Positions 1 through 13,200 of a DNA stretch of 64,000 nt are shown piece by piece. The position numbers were made by a program, and so were the translations under genes. Position 1 is the first letter of the stretch. Each line of letters starts with the position of its first letter. The DNA is from Elusimicrobiota bacterium (GTDB lineage Bacteria > Elusimicrobiota > Elusimicrobia > 2-02-FULL-39-32), in the NCBI GenBank assembly GCA_016180425.1, contig JACPBF010000008.1, positions 1 through 64,000 on the forward strand. The letters run 5' to 3'. Below the pieces are notes generated by a model that made no database searches, was not told where the DNA came from, and worked only from the letters and a program-made list of their open reading frames with translations.

Positions 1-3000
1 GTTATCCTTATACTTATACTGCGTCACCATCTCCTGCTTGTTCCAGCTCCCATCACTATTCTTCTCTCCATCGCTGGGCGGCGTGGTTAAGGAATTCCAT
101 TGCGTATCGAGCCATGCTGCTGTTCTATCTGTATTCCATCCGCTTACGCTGCTTGATGTGCCAGTCCATGTGCGGCTTACGCTTTGCGACACCTTAAACT
201 GTTTTCCAATTTTTCCATTGTTCGTTAAATTTTTTGGAACATATTCTTGTTTAACTGTTCCAACCGTGTAATTATTGAATCCATCGTTCGAGAGAGTCAC
301 CCCGTATCCAGATTGTCCTATCTGCTTCCAGTTGCTTGCGTCGTATTCATACATTGTGATAAGCTCTTGTTTGCTCCAGCTTGAATCGCTCCCTCCTTTG
401 GGATCGTCATAGCTCCCTGTGCCGGCATAAGAGGTGAACAGTCCGTCATCGCTCCAATCTCCTCCGCCGTTTGAGGCGCTGGACCAACTGCGGTTGATTG
501 ATTTCATCAACTTGAACTGCTGGGAATTGTTGCTTGCCGTTTTCAATTCATAAATTTGCTCTATGCTTCCCGCCGTATAATTATTAAATCCATCGTTGCT
601 TCTAGAAAATCCGCGCCCCACTTGGCCGATTTGCTGGCCTTTATGCACGCCGCTTCTCCTATATTCATAAATCGTTTTAATTTCTTGATGGCTTGTGGAA
701 CCGTCTGAATTTTCTAAAACCACTGCGAGTTCACTGTTTGCGTCCAATGTCGTGCCGTCTAAAACTCTCGCTGCATCTGTGGCGCTTTTAGATTCCTTTA
801 GCTTTGCCTGGCCGTTCACAAGCTCAAATGTCTGCTCGATTCTTCCTGAGGTAAGATTTCCAAACCCATCGTCGCTTCTAGTGTACCCTGAGCCAAAGGT
901 TCTATAATCGGCGCCATCGCCGCCCTTTGTTCCTCCGCTGATCACTAAAGCGCCGTCATCGTTGTAAGCGTAGAATGTGTCAACATTTTGCTTGCTCCAA
1001 GAATCGTCGCTGTATTTCGATGGACTTGCAAAATTTCCACCGTTTGCCGTGCCGGTATAGACCCAATCGTAACTCTCGCTTAAACTCCATTCTCCCGGGC
1101 CGTCGTCGTTGCTGCTCCACGATTTCGAATTGCTTTGGAAAATCTTTGCCTGTCCGTGAATCAGTCCATAGGTCTGCTCAATTTTGCCGGAGGTTACATT
1201 GCCTAGCCCATCGTCGCTCTTTGAGACTCCTTTTCCTTCCACGCTTGCGGTCTGCCCAATTTTGCTATCGCCCGAAGGAACCAATGCCGGGATCGGGTTT
1301 TCATCCTTGTCTTTTTCTCCATAGTATCTGTAAACCATCGTCATGACTTGGCGGGAATAAGAGCCATCCGTATTCTTACCGTCTGCCGTGGTGGCGCTGT
1401 CGCTTGTGGTTCTAGAGACTTTCAATTTCGCCTGGCCGTTTAGCAAAATGTAATCTTGATGGGTAACGCTTTTGGTCCAGTTGCCAAAACCATCGTCTGC
1501 GGCGGAAACCGCATCCACGGCAGTTGCGCCATTGCCGTTTAATTTTCCGGTCGTCAAATCGTAAGTATAGGTAATCTCGCTCGCTATGGTTTGAATGCCG
1601 TTATGCGTCGTGCCGTCTTGCCAACTTAAACTTCCATCCACATTTTCGGTGCGGCTCATGGTCTTTGAAGTTTCAATTTTCGCCTGGCCGTTGATAATAA
1701 AATAGGTCTGCTCTATCGCTGAATAAGTTGCGTTTCCAGCCCCGTCATTTGAATAACTCTTTCCACTCCCAAAAGCATATCCCACAGACCCAAAGTAACG
1801 TTTTTGGCCCGCATCCACAGCAAGCGGCTGATTATCTTTATCCACCGCCAAATTCCCGCCCGCATCTCTCTCGCCATAATAGCGATAGGTTACCGTCATA
1901 GCGCTGTTTTTAGATGCATCGGCAGGGACGCTGCCTAAAATATCTTCATTGGCAATTCCCAGCGCCTCCACATCGCGCCTGCTCATCCCAATTACGCTCC
2001 ACGATCCATCCGTATTTTTTGTGAAAGAGCGGCTGATAGACTCTTTCAGTTTCGCCTGGTTCCCCATGATGATGTAATTTTGATCTATGTTGGAAATGGT
2101 AAGATTGTCGAAACCGTCGTTCGAATACGATTGGCCGGAACCATGCGCACCGACGAGCCGTCCTACCTCATCGTAAAGACTGGTGATGACGATGCTTGAG
2201 TCCTCGGTCACTTCCTGAATAGATTCAATCAATTGATCATTTTCACGATCTAAAGTGATAGAAATGCCAACTCCATCGTCTCTTAAAAGGGTTAGAGTTG
2301 CATTCCCCTGCTCACCCGATAAATCCACAAGCGCAGTGTGCAAGACGCCGTCCGCAAGATATGTTGCAGTTAAGCCTCCCTCTCCTTGTAAAATCGTGTA
2401 CTCCACACCCTCGATTGGAATGGCTCTGGAAACGAATTCACCGCCTGCCAGAGTCTCTTCCAACGCGCGAGTCTCTTCGCTAAGGCCGATCCTTCTTGTT
2501 TCGACAACAGTTGGCTCTACTTTCCCGCGGGCGATCTCCGCCCGTTTACCTGCCACGTTATATTGGTATGCCACCACCATTGCTTTGCCGCCGATTCTTT
2601 CCGAATTAATTCCAACCGTGCGAGAACGATCCAGCGCGGTCGCCTGGGCATCGGCAAGGGTCCAGCCCAAGGAATTCCACGAACCGTCCGCATTTTCTGT
2701 AAGCGAGCGGGTTTCTGATCTAGAAAGTTTAGCCTGACCGTTGATAAAAATATAATCTTGGGTCAGCCTGCCCACGGTTTTATTTTCGAAGCCGTCGTTC
2801 GAGAATGTGTTCCCGGAACCATTTTGACCAATCAATTTTCCTAATGCCGTGTATTGGTATGTGGTTGTAACATCTTGCCTATTCCAAGAGTCGTCGAGAT
2901 TGCCTTCGGAAGTCTGAGATTCTATATTCCAAACGATGTTGTTAAAATTCTTTGACGCTTCATTCCATACCACTGCCGGCACATCCGCTGATTCTCCATT

Positions 3001-3595
3001 AGAATCCGTGCTCCAAGAAAAATTTCTAGCCTCAGCGACCTTAAATTGCGTCCCTTTTTGTTCGTATCTTTGGATATTTTTTCCTGCTGTAAAATTCCCA
3101 AAACCATCGGAGCTAAATGAATCTCCTTCCCCATACTGAGCTTCCAGTTTGCCTCCCGCTGCGTATTGATAATGGTTGGTCATGATCTGCCTGCTGGTGG
3201 AACCATCTGAATTTTGTATTGGATCGTCGTAAGTCCCACCGCCAGACGCTGCATTGAAAGTCCAATCCCCATTCACAAATGCCCAACTTCCAGCTCCAGC
3301 AACTTTAGAGCTCCAAGTTTTGCTTTCGGAACTCATCAACTTAAACTGAATCGCCCCGCTGCTCAATGTTGTCTTTACATATGTCTGTTCAATTTTCCCT
3401 GCAGTATAGTTATCAAATCCATCGAAACTTAATACGGTACCTCGTCCGCTCTGAAATTCCTGTTTGCCTTTTTCATTCCCGGAAGCAGAATATTTGTATG
3501 TAGTCTCCATCCTTTGCTTGTTCCAAGAGCCATCGCTTCCAGCAATCCCATTGCCGGCATACGTCCCTCCTCCCAACGCATTGCTCGTCCAACTC
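1..3595 (-). CDS. Giant repeat protein locus, 3' part (partial, third reading frame)
   Basis: This frame (minus-strand codons ending at positions 1, 4, 7...) is open from about 3627 to the left edge, so the protein continues outside the window. Homology to the upstream giant protein begins just inside 3600 with a Trp-Thr-Ser-Asn segment. It carries about ten further copies of the repeat found in the preceding gene: a Ser/Asn-Asp-Asp-Gly-Phe turn, an Asn-x-Thr step, an Ile-x-Gln-x-Tyr strand, then Asn-Gly-Gln-Ala-Lys-Leu, a Ser/Thr strand, Asp-Gly-Ser-x-Ser and a Tyr-x-Tyr strand. One spacer (around 2170-2600) is less repetitive. I spot-checked many codons and saw no stop. It has no start of its own and must be part of the same gene as 4266-19409, separated by two frame breaks. 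Function unknown; a secreted or surface beta-rich protein is the likely class. Confidence 0.7.
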
Positions 3596-4287
3596 TCAGA
3601 ACGTGTTCCCATCCCCATCCTGCCCATTCACATCCAACTGCTTCCCGTTCCCATCATAATGGTAGTTCGTCGTCATCTCCTGCCGGCTCCAGCTCCCATC
3701 CCCGCTCCTCGCACCCACCACAGGATCGCCTGTTAAACTCCAATTCGTGGTCAACTCATTCGATGATCTCTGCCTTGTTGCCGTCACGCTCCCTGCTCCG
3801 CCTGCTACACTTAAACTGCTCGTCCAACTATAACTCTGCGATCTCGCCACCTTGAAATTCGTCCCCTGCAACTCGTACTTCTGCGCCACTTTCCCCTTCG
3901 TATAGTTGTGGAACCCATCGTCGCTAAACGTATCCCCAACCCCATACTGTCCATCCTGCTTCCCGTTATCTCCGTACTCATACGTCGTCACCATTGACTG
4001 CTTGTTCCAACTCTCATCGCTCCCAGGATTTAAAGGCGCCCCAGTTAAACTCCACAACGCAGCTGTCATTACACCCGCAAATGTATAGCTCCCCAACCCC
4101 TCATTCTTCGTCCCATCCCACACCGCATCAGGAATCGCCATCTCCACTTCCGTCCCACTCGACGTCCAGCTTAAACTCCGCGAATTCAATACCTTAAACT
4201 GTTTCCCTCCTCCTGCTCTCCCCTTTAACCCATACTCCTGCAATACCGCCCCTCGCGTGTAATTCTCAAATCCATCGTTCGATATAG
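3596..4287 (-). pseudogene. Giant repeat protein locus, middle fragment in a second frame
   Basis: Between about 4287 and the stop at 3596 the repeat protein continues in another frame (Ser-Asn-Asp-Gly-Phe-Glu-Asn-Tyr-Thr at its start, ending after Asp-Gly-Asn-Thr-Phe). At the upstream junction the repeat jumps directly from Met-Val-Thr-Thr-Tyr to Ser-Asn-Asp-Gly-Phe, so roughly twenty codons of linker are missing; at the downstream junction it jumps from Gly-Asn-Thr-Phe to a Trp-Thr-Ser-Asn segment, so again part of a unit is missing. The coding strand of this fragment uses many more G-ending codons than most of the surrounding repeats. The fragment has no independent start at its 5' end. 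It is either a real double deletion that killed the gene or a mis-joined assembly of near-identical repeats. Confidence 0.6.
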
Positions 4288-7200
4288 GTAGTAACCATCT
4301 CTTGTTTTGACCACGTGGCATCGCTCGCGGTAACGCCGTTCCCATCGTAACTGCCGCCATTGGCGCTTGCAGTAAACACCCAATTGTTATCTCCATCAAT
4401 GTTCCAGGAACCTGCGCCGCTAGAGCTGCTCGACCAGCTTTTGCTGGTTGAATTAAACACCTTCCAACTTTGACCTTTGTTCGCTTCCCCAACCAACGCA
4501 TAAACCTGTTCTATGATTCCGGCAGTGTAATTGCCGAATCCATCATCAGATACAGTGTTTCCTCTTCCGCTTTGACCAGTCTGTTTTCCATCCGCATCAT
4601 AATCATATTTTGTCCACATCTCTTGACTGTTGGTGGAGCCGTCGCTGCTGCCAGCCTGAAGAACCTCTGCGCCGTCCACAGTTTCATAATGTTTAGCAAC
4701 CGAGACACTTTTTGAACTTGCCAGCTTCGCCTGGCCTTTGATCATGCGGTAAACTTGGTCAACCGTTCCATCGCTTATGTTGCCAAAGCCGTCGTCGTTT
4801 AAAGATGTCCCTCTGCCATACGTTCTTCCATCCCTCTTTACTTTTCCATTGACCATAATTGGCTTTCCATCTTCTCCAATCACAGGCGCTCCTCCAAAAA
4901 CTCCGCCTGTTAAAACCGCAGACCCATTGGAATCGTAGGCATAGTAGGTCGTCATATCCTGGCGGCTCCAAGAATCGTCGTCATTTCTTGAAGGACGTTC
5001 ATAGTTTCCGCCGCTTGCCGGCTCGAACGCCCACGAGTTATTTTTAAGATTATATTTGTAGGATCCCGCTCCGCTTGAATTTGAGCTCCACGACTTAGAA
5101 TTGCTGCTCATAATTTTCGCTTGACCTTTTATAATTTCATAAGTTTGTTCTATGATGCCGGCAGTCCAGTTCCCAAACCCGTCTTCGCTTAATGTGGTTC
5201 CTTTTCCATCCGCGCTTGCAAGTTGGCCCAACACTTTTTGATCTGCCAGCGCTTTAAGCGCCACTTGATCTGTGATCCCTTCTCCTTTATATGTGTAGGA
5301 AACCGTCATCACTTGATGCGATGAAGATCCGTCCGCATTCCATCCTTTTTCTTTTTTAGAATCATAGCTCGTAAAACTGTCTGTATTGCTGATAGACCTC
5401 TTCAATTTCGCCTGGCCGTTAATGAGAACATAGGTTTGATCCACTTCGCTTTTGGTCCAATTGCCGAAGCCATCGTCCGACATCATCACAGATTTGTCCG
5501 CACGCGCTCCTTCGTTTATAAGAACGCCGTTTTTGTTATAGAGGTAGTGGATCACGCTCGCTTGAGTTTGAATGCCGTTATAGACCGCATTGCTCTCTGC
5601 TGTCTCCTTCCACCCCTGCCAACTGCGGGAGCCATCTATATTTTCCGTGCGAGTTCTCGTTTCATTCCTGATCATTTTCGCTTGACCGTTGAAAACCTCG
5701 TAGCTCTGTGTAATGAATGCGTATGTTTTGTTGTCGAAACCGTCGTTCGAATAGCTTAAGCCATTCCCTTCAGCAGCCGCAACGGTTCCAAGGTAACGCT
5801 TCAATGCGCGGTCCACTTGGGTCTTATAATTATTTCCCTTGGAATTTGAGCGGTCTTCGCCAAAGTAATAATAAGTCACCCTCATTTCTTCGCCGCCATG
5901 CATCCCTTTGCTTCTATCCGCAGACTTATTATCTAAATCTTTCCAACCCATTACGCTCCAAGAGCCATCTGCATTTCTAGTCAAAGAGCGCGTTACAGTA
6001 TCTTTCAATTTCGCTTGCCCGTTGATCAATGTATAAATTTGGTTGACTCGGCTTACGGTATAGTTTCCAAACCCATCGTCGTTCACAGTAATTCCTTCCG
6101 ACGCGGTTGCGCCTTCGCCATTCAAGTGACCCTTTTCATCATAACGATATGTGATCACGCTCGCCTCGGTGGTCACGCCATTATGCTCCGACCCATCCTG
6201 CCAAGATTCGCTTCCATCTACGTTAGTCGTATGCGATTTAGATGTGGACGTTAAAAGTTTCGCCTGACCGCCGCTTTCCCAAGGGTTTGTAAATTCTTGA
6301 TCGAGTGTCCCCTCACTAATGTTTCCAAATCCGTCGTTCGAATTGAAAGTTCCGCGCCCCTCTGCATGCGCCATTTGTCCAAGCCTATGTTTGCCGCGAA
6401 CAACAGGATAGGCGATGATTCCTTTTTCATCTTCTTCTCCAAAATATTTATAATCCACGGTTAAATCTTGATAAGAAGTTGAGAGGTCTAGGTTGGTTGT
6501 ATTCGACACCGTGCGGCTGGAGGAAAGTTTTGCTTGTCCGTTGATAAGCTTATAGGTCTGCTGAATTTCCGTCTTTGTCCAGTTGTCAAAACCGTCGTTG
6601 GTTATGGATACACCAAGGGAAGCGTTCGCCCCGTTTCCTCTTAACAAACCTGTCTGCGGATCTAACTCGTAAGCAAGGATGGCGCTTTGAGTTTTTATCC
6701 CGTTATGAACCGATCCATCCTGCCAGCTCATGCTTCCATCCATGTTCACGGTATAGCTGGGTGTAATTGCCTTCCAAAGCCTTGCCTGGCCTCGAATAAT
6801 CTTGAATTCGTTTGTGATGTCTTTGTTATACGTGACATTCCCAAACCCATCATTTGTTACAGACCACCCTTTTGCCTTCGCCCCAATTAAATAGCCCTGC
6901 TTATCGTATTCATAAATTGTGGTCATCTCTTGATGAGTGCTGGTTCCAAAACCTGCAACAGGGGTTTCTGAGCGGTCAATGTTTAGTCTCCATGCGGTCG
7001 TGCTTGTGCCATCTGTGTTTTTCTCTTTTGCAGGCGGCAAGATTGTTCCTCTGACTTCTGTTGCCCCTTCCTTATATATAATCTTAACGCTCCCATTCGT
7101 TTGAGAGACTAAAGAGACTTTGCTTAAATCAATCCCCTCTAAACCCGGGAAATTTGCGATTTGAGCGAGAAGCTCTTGTGAGGTGGAGGGGACGGCAGTT

Positions 7201-10200
7201 TTGGGAGCGGTTTCAGGAATGATTTTTACATCGCTTTCAGGCATGATCTCAAATTTAGTTTCAAGCCCTGAAAACAATTTGGATACCTTGCTCATTGCCA
7301 ACCCTGCGGCGGAGAAAAGTTTTTCCGCGTACAACTTCGCTTGAGCGCCGAATCCGATACCAGCGACTTTAAGCAAAGCGCCCATATCGAAAAATCCTTT
7401 AAGGGACGAAACAAACATGCCTCCGGAAAAACCTGACTTTCCTTCGTTATAGGCGTTTGAATCATCTTTTGAGGTGCCGCCCGCCTTGATCTCTCCGCCA
7501 ATGTTTGCGATATGGGCGAAGAAACTGTTTGAATCGCCCGTGTTAATCGTAAAAGTGCCATCGCCATTTTTCACAAACTGGAATTTGCCGACCTCTCTCC
7601 CTTTATCCCAAACCGCGTAATTAATGGCGCTGCCGCTTCCGGTCAAAATATCATCACGGGAATCTTCGTCGCTGAGGATTCTTGTAAAAATATCCCCGCT
7701 ATCATTGACTCTCACCGTTGCTTTCACTGGATTTTCAGACGACCCTTTCACCACTGTAATCACAGGCTCCATAACGCCTTGGTCGTTTTTCTTATACCCG
7801 CTAAAGACCTTAACCAATGAATTAGGATCCGCTATATCTTTGGTAAAAAACGCAAAGCTCGTTTTCCAATTATTTGTCCCTGGAGCTTCAAGGTATTTAT
7901 TCGTGTCGTAACGGCTAATGCGCCCTTCGTTTGAGCCAAGTCCGATCCTTTCCATTTTGCTTGCGCTCACCACTTCTGTGGTGTCTTTCATGCCGGCGTA
8001 AGCCGAAACATCGTTTGATTTGTTCTCTTCGTTTTTAATATTTTCTACGTGCTTATGCGCTTCCAAGCTGGTATTTAATTCCCATTTTTTTCCGTTGGAA
8101 TCGCTGAATGTGCCATCAGCATTTTTCGTCCATTGGTTATTGTCTTTGTCGCGGTAAGTAGTGCCCGACACCAAAGTAAAATCGCTTAAATCCGCGTAAT
8201 CATAGACCGTTTTTTCGCTTGGAGTTCCGGCATTTTCTACCTTTGCTAAACGGTAGAGCTTATCGGTATAGAAAAACTTATTGCTCGCGTCTCTGTGATA
8301 GTATTTATTGTCGGTCTGCTTAAATCGGTCCCGGTCATTGGAGGCGGTAGAATCCACGATATCCAGAGGGTTATGATATTCCGCGCTCCACTCCTGGTCG
8401 CCGTTCTCTTTGCTCCGCCACTGGTAAATCGAAAAACCATCGTCCGCGGTTTTCAATGGATTGAAGTAGGAGACCCCGTCGTTTGCAACAAACTTCTTTC
8501 CCAAATCCTGAGGGCTGATAGGATCAGTTCCCGTATAGTCGTCGCCCGCCTTTTTGCCGTCTGCATCAACGAGATAACGGAATTGGTATACGGTAATCGC
8601 TTTTTTCTTTGAGTTGTAAAATTTTGCGACGTCGGTATTTGCCCTATCAAGAACCGATTGGGGTATGCTCCCCAAATTCTGCTCCCTATAAATAATTTTC
8701 AAACTCTTTTCGTCAGCAAACCTAAATTGGAACAGCGTGGTCTGGCCGTTTCCTTTGACCGTGTTGACGTACTGTCTAATCCCGGCCGTGACTGCACTGT
8801 TTTCATGATTCGCAATATTGTTCAGCTCGTCCGGATCCTGAATTCCATTCTCGTTTCTATCCGTGTACATGGAAGAGGTGTCTGTTCCTGCTTTCGAGTT
8901 CTTAAAGTCTCTCTCCAGCTTGTAGGGCGAGTCTGTAAATTCATGGGTAGCAGTATTGTAGTAGCGTTTTGTGACAGTAAATTCAGCAAGGTTAAGAATG
9001 GTGTCCTGTGGCGGGGTATCGGAGCTTTGACCAAATCTAACTTCTATATTTGCTGCGTTGTTAACTGGTAGAGACTCGTTCGCATCGTTGGCGAGATTGG
9101 TGAGCGCTGTGCTTTCTATATTAGCGACCCCATTGCTGGAAGCCTCGTTTGTTGGCTCGCCCGACGCAGTGTGATATCTCATGAAAGTAGTCACTTCATC
9201 TATACTGCTACCGCTGACTATAGTAAATCTATATGCCTTAGCAGTTGTCGCCTCATTCGTCTCAGTTCCATCGAACCTGCGGTATTGATAGGTGGTTGCT
9301 TTTCCTGTTTGAACGTTAAAATACATCGCCGACGTAGAATCGTTTGTTCCGGTTCCATCCGCTGATCTATATTGGAAAGGAACAAACTTTTGAGAGGCAG
9401 GGTCATAGAATATTTTTGTCACGAGCATGTTCGGTTTTGTCTGCTGCCCCACGGTTCTTGTCGCGCTTGCGCTAAAAACTTTTTTATCCGGATCCCAATA
9501 TTGACCGATTAAACTTTTTAAACCAGTAATGTCGGCAGAAGAAAAATTCGGAGTGTAGGTTTTCCATTGAATTGCTTCCCTGCTTGGATCGCGGAAACCG
9601 TACGAAGTCTTTTCTGTAGCAATCACGTCCTTGCCGTTCAAAGCGCCAATCTTTTTAATCTTTACCTCATGGTTATACCCCAACCCTTGAGAGTAGGCGG
9701 TATCGCCTGCCTTAAAGATGGGGCGGTTCTTAAAATACCAAAAATTTGAATCCGGCGTGTATTTAAGGTAATGTGGATCTTTCAAATATTTAGTTCCAAA
9801 AACCGCAGCGTAATCAAATGATGTTAATATGGAATGGTTCTTGATAAAAGCTGCAATATCTGTGGAAGGAGCACTGCCAAAATTAGCAGGAAGGTTATCC
9901 GCGCTGGGGTTATCAATTTTATAAATATTATAAGCCTGAATAAAAGCAGCTATTTCCTCTGAGGTAAAAGAAGTCTTAGATTGCGCTGAAAGCGCCGGGG
10001 TATAACCTATGGGTGCAGTGCTGCCGACTTCATAATCTTTGTCGTATTTGTCGAAGTTGGAGGCAATGTTGAAGCGGGCAAAATCGAACTTGCTCGGTTT
10101 TGTAAAGAGCCTATGCTCTACATTGTTTGTGTCCTTATAATAGACTCCGCTGTTTTTTTCTATGAGGGCGTCTTTAACCGCTTGGGAATCTGCCTTTAAA

Positions 10201-13200
10201 ACAATTTGGGTTGCTGGATCTTCATTCGGATTATTTGGATCTCTGTCGTATAAATAGGAAGAGCCCAGGCTGATTTCACTTTTGCTCCTAACGTCTGTGC
10301 GCCCGCCCTGATCTGCTCCCTTCAAATCCAAGCCAATGCTCGATCGGCTCTTGGTCAAACGGTCTTTTAAGTTGCCTCCCGGCCGAAACTCAAGGATCAT
10401 AAATGTGGCGTCTTTGCCGCTGCCGTAGCGGATATATCTTACGACACTGCCATCGGGTAAAGTTTTCTCATCTTTTTTAAAATCGTTCTCGTTTTTATTT
10501 TCTCCTCTCGCCTTTGCCGCATCGGTCATGCCCCACCCTTCCGGCAGTTCCCTTTTGAATTCCCCCTTCGCCGCGTCCCACAAAGGATCGTTAAACTCTA
10601 TTGGTTCTCCCACTTGCTCCTTAACCATTTCTTTCTTTTTTCCACCATTGCCGTCATCCACTTCTCTTTCTACATAGCGGTATTTAATGAATCTTGTCCC
10701 CACAAGCTGGTAACCGCCGTTTAAGTCATCAGAAAAATCTCCGACTCGCGCAATCGCTTGAGATAAATCAATTCCAATCCGCGCTCCGTTGGCAGATTCA
10801 CCTTGATCAGTGACATTTTCAATCGTAAAGTTTGAGCTGATGTTCAAATTGCTTAAAGGCTTAAGGATGGGCGCCCAATCTGCCAAACCTTTCAAAGATG
10901 AAACTGCAGCCACAACGCCGGTAAGGTCATAATTGGATTCAACGCCTTCAACGTAATAACCCAACCCCCCTTCCTCTTTGCTCTCCGCTTTGCGGCTCCA
11001 CGTTTCAAGATCCGCCGTAGTTACAACTTCTCCCTTGCTCATCTTCTCTTTGGAATGGGCATATTCATAGTTTTCATGCAGGAATGTTTTCTCAATGGCA
11101 TTCCTGACTTTAAATTTGTCTTCTTCCTTAATATTCGGATCATTCTTTTCTTTCTCTTCCCGTTCCTTCCATGATTTGAGCACATCATAATTGATATGGC
11201 CGATTCCGTTTGAGTCCCAATAGATCACGCTGTCGGTTTTAAACCCTTCAGGAAGCTTGGCCCCTTCTACGGTCTTATCCACAACAAAGCCGGTTAAAAC
11301 AATTCCGCCGGTTTCATCATTAGGATTCATATATTTGTCAGGATTTTGCGCCATATCCTGAAATATGCTGCCCGCCAGCTGAATGAGCTCGTCTTGGCCG
11401 GACAAGTCTCCGGTTAACGAGATAAAGTTAAAAAGCAGGTTGCCCGTCAATTGATCCGCAATGCTTCCCAAAGCCTCGCCCACCAAATTGAAAAGCATGG
11501 AAAACATTTCTGTGGTAAAAACGTTTAACGTCGCGCGAGCTTGGTTGATTCCATAGACGATGGCGGACAAAAATTCCTTTGGCGTGAGTTTAGCTTTTTC
11601 CATGAGCTCAGGGATTTTTATCTCCCGTTTAATAATCGAATTCATCAGCTTTATAAAGTTCGTCTTATCTTTGATTTCAAGTTTTGTAAGTCCATAAGCT
11701 TCGGCGATTTTTACAAGCACCGCTTCCGCCATGGCGTTTCTTGCGGAAATCATGCCCTCGCCGCTGTCAGATTTTTCGACGCTTGCAAGAAGCTCTGCGC
11801 GCTTGCCTCTTGCCGTAACGCCGTTTTCTTCAAACATATACTCTCCCACAAAATAAATGTCGTCATTAACCTTATTAACCGGATCTTCAAAAAAAGAATA
11901 GGTAAGCGATCTGGTTTGTCCCTGAACATCCCTGATATTGCCCGCTTCGTCGTAGCTGTTCAGGACAACGGTTTCTACTTCACTGTCGGAAACGCTGTCG
12001 CTTTCAATGGTCCCTTTCTCTAAATTCTCGTTAAAAAGTTTTCCAGAAACATCGTTTAGGATCATCCCTTCTAATTCAAGGGAAGTGATGCTTCTAAAAA
12101 AATGTTTAGAGGTTGAGCGGGTGGTTATTTTTGTGGATTTTGCTTGGCCGTTTATGAGTTCGTAAGGTTGGATGGAGTTTTGTTCTGTGACGTCGTTGGA
12201 GGAGGTTTGCCAGTTGCCGGAGAGAGTGCGTTCCTCTCCGTACGCTCCCCCCATACGCCCCGATTTATCATAGATATATTTAATGGTCGCAACTTTTTGA
12301 GACCATGGACCAGTCTCATCAAAGCTGTTCGTCAAGGTCACGGACTCAACCATTTTGGCTTGACCTAGCACAATCGCGTAGGCTTGGTGGATCATGCCGA
12401 ATGTTTTCACTTTCAAATCTTTCTTAATCTCCTTTGTCTCTTCGTCCCTAAATATATTCACCTGCACGAACGTCCCTTCTCCAAACGTTTCTTTATAAAT
12501 CTTGATTTCTCCCTTCTCATCCCTTTCGTAGTCAAAAACAATGTTTCCTTCTTCATCCTTTTCATAAACTACATTCCCAAATTTATCCTTGAGAACGTTT
12601 CCGTCCTTATCTTTCTTGGCAACAGGGATAAGTTTAGGGCCGCCGCCAGCTGCGCCGCCGTTTCTGACCAAGCGGTTTCTTCTGTCATAGCTGTAATAAA
12701 CGTGCAAGACTTGAATCTGCTCAGATTTGCTCGACTTTGTTTTCGACGTTGTTTTTGTATGGTGCAGTTTCGCCTGGCTGTCCAATATGATGAAGTATTG
12801 CTCAATATCGCTGGTGGTAATGCTGGCATCGGAATTAGCGGCAATGGATTGCCCAGAACCAAAAGCGCTTACCAGCTCTCCTTCCTTATTATATTGGTAT
12901 TCAACAGTCATTGCTTTTCCAACTGGCTTGCCGCTGTTTTGTCCTTGAACCACCCAGCCCATAGCGCTCCAAGAACCATCATAATTCTGCGTAAAAGATT
13001 TTGTCTCTGAAACTTTCATCTTCGCCTGACCCCGATAGAGCTCATATTTCTGATCAATAAGGCTGTTGGTCACGTTCTTAAATCCGTCGTCCGCTTGAGA
13101 AACGCCCGAACCATGCGCATATTCCAAAAGCCCAAAAACGGAATATTTGTAGGTTACGACAACTTCTTGATGCTGCTGCCCGCGCCCGGTTTTTACATCC

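Larger units (their letters stand above)
1..6950 (-). repeat. Degenerate coding repeat array (Asp-Gly-Phe / Asn-Gly-Gln-Ala-Lys units)
   Basis: About twenty units of roughly 70-130 codons follow one another. The Asp-Gly-Phe turn of each shows on the plus strand as a run resembling aaaccatcgt, for example near 6850, 6590, 6330, 6070, 5740, 5470, 5180, 4790, 4540, 4270, 3910, 3420, 3100, 2790, 2120, 1490, 1210, 870, 590 and 280. Units are related but far from identical in DNA, which argues for an old array. Isolated copies also occur around 13080 and 12200. Confidence 0.8.

Noticed and set aside
3590-4290. Programmed ribosomal frameshifting in the giant gene
   Set aside because: No slippery sequence or pseudoknot is seen, and each break also removes part of a repeat, which frameshifting does not do.
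1-6950. The regular repeats could be a CRISPR array
   Set aside because: Units are hundreds of bases, diverged, coding and without constant direct repeats; no cas genes are present.
11050-11110. A His-Glu-x-x-Glu-x-x-His stretch in the giant protein as a zinc protease
   Set aside because: It lacks the HExxH spacing and no protease fold elements surround it.
11541-13010. Long plus-strand open frames (160 and 208 codons) opposite the giant gene
   Set aside because: They are antisense shadows with odd composition, no ribosome sites and no domain likeness.
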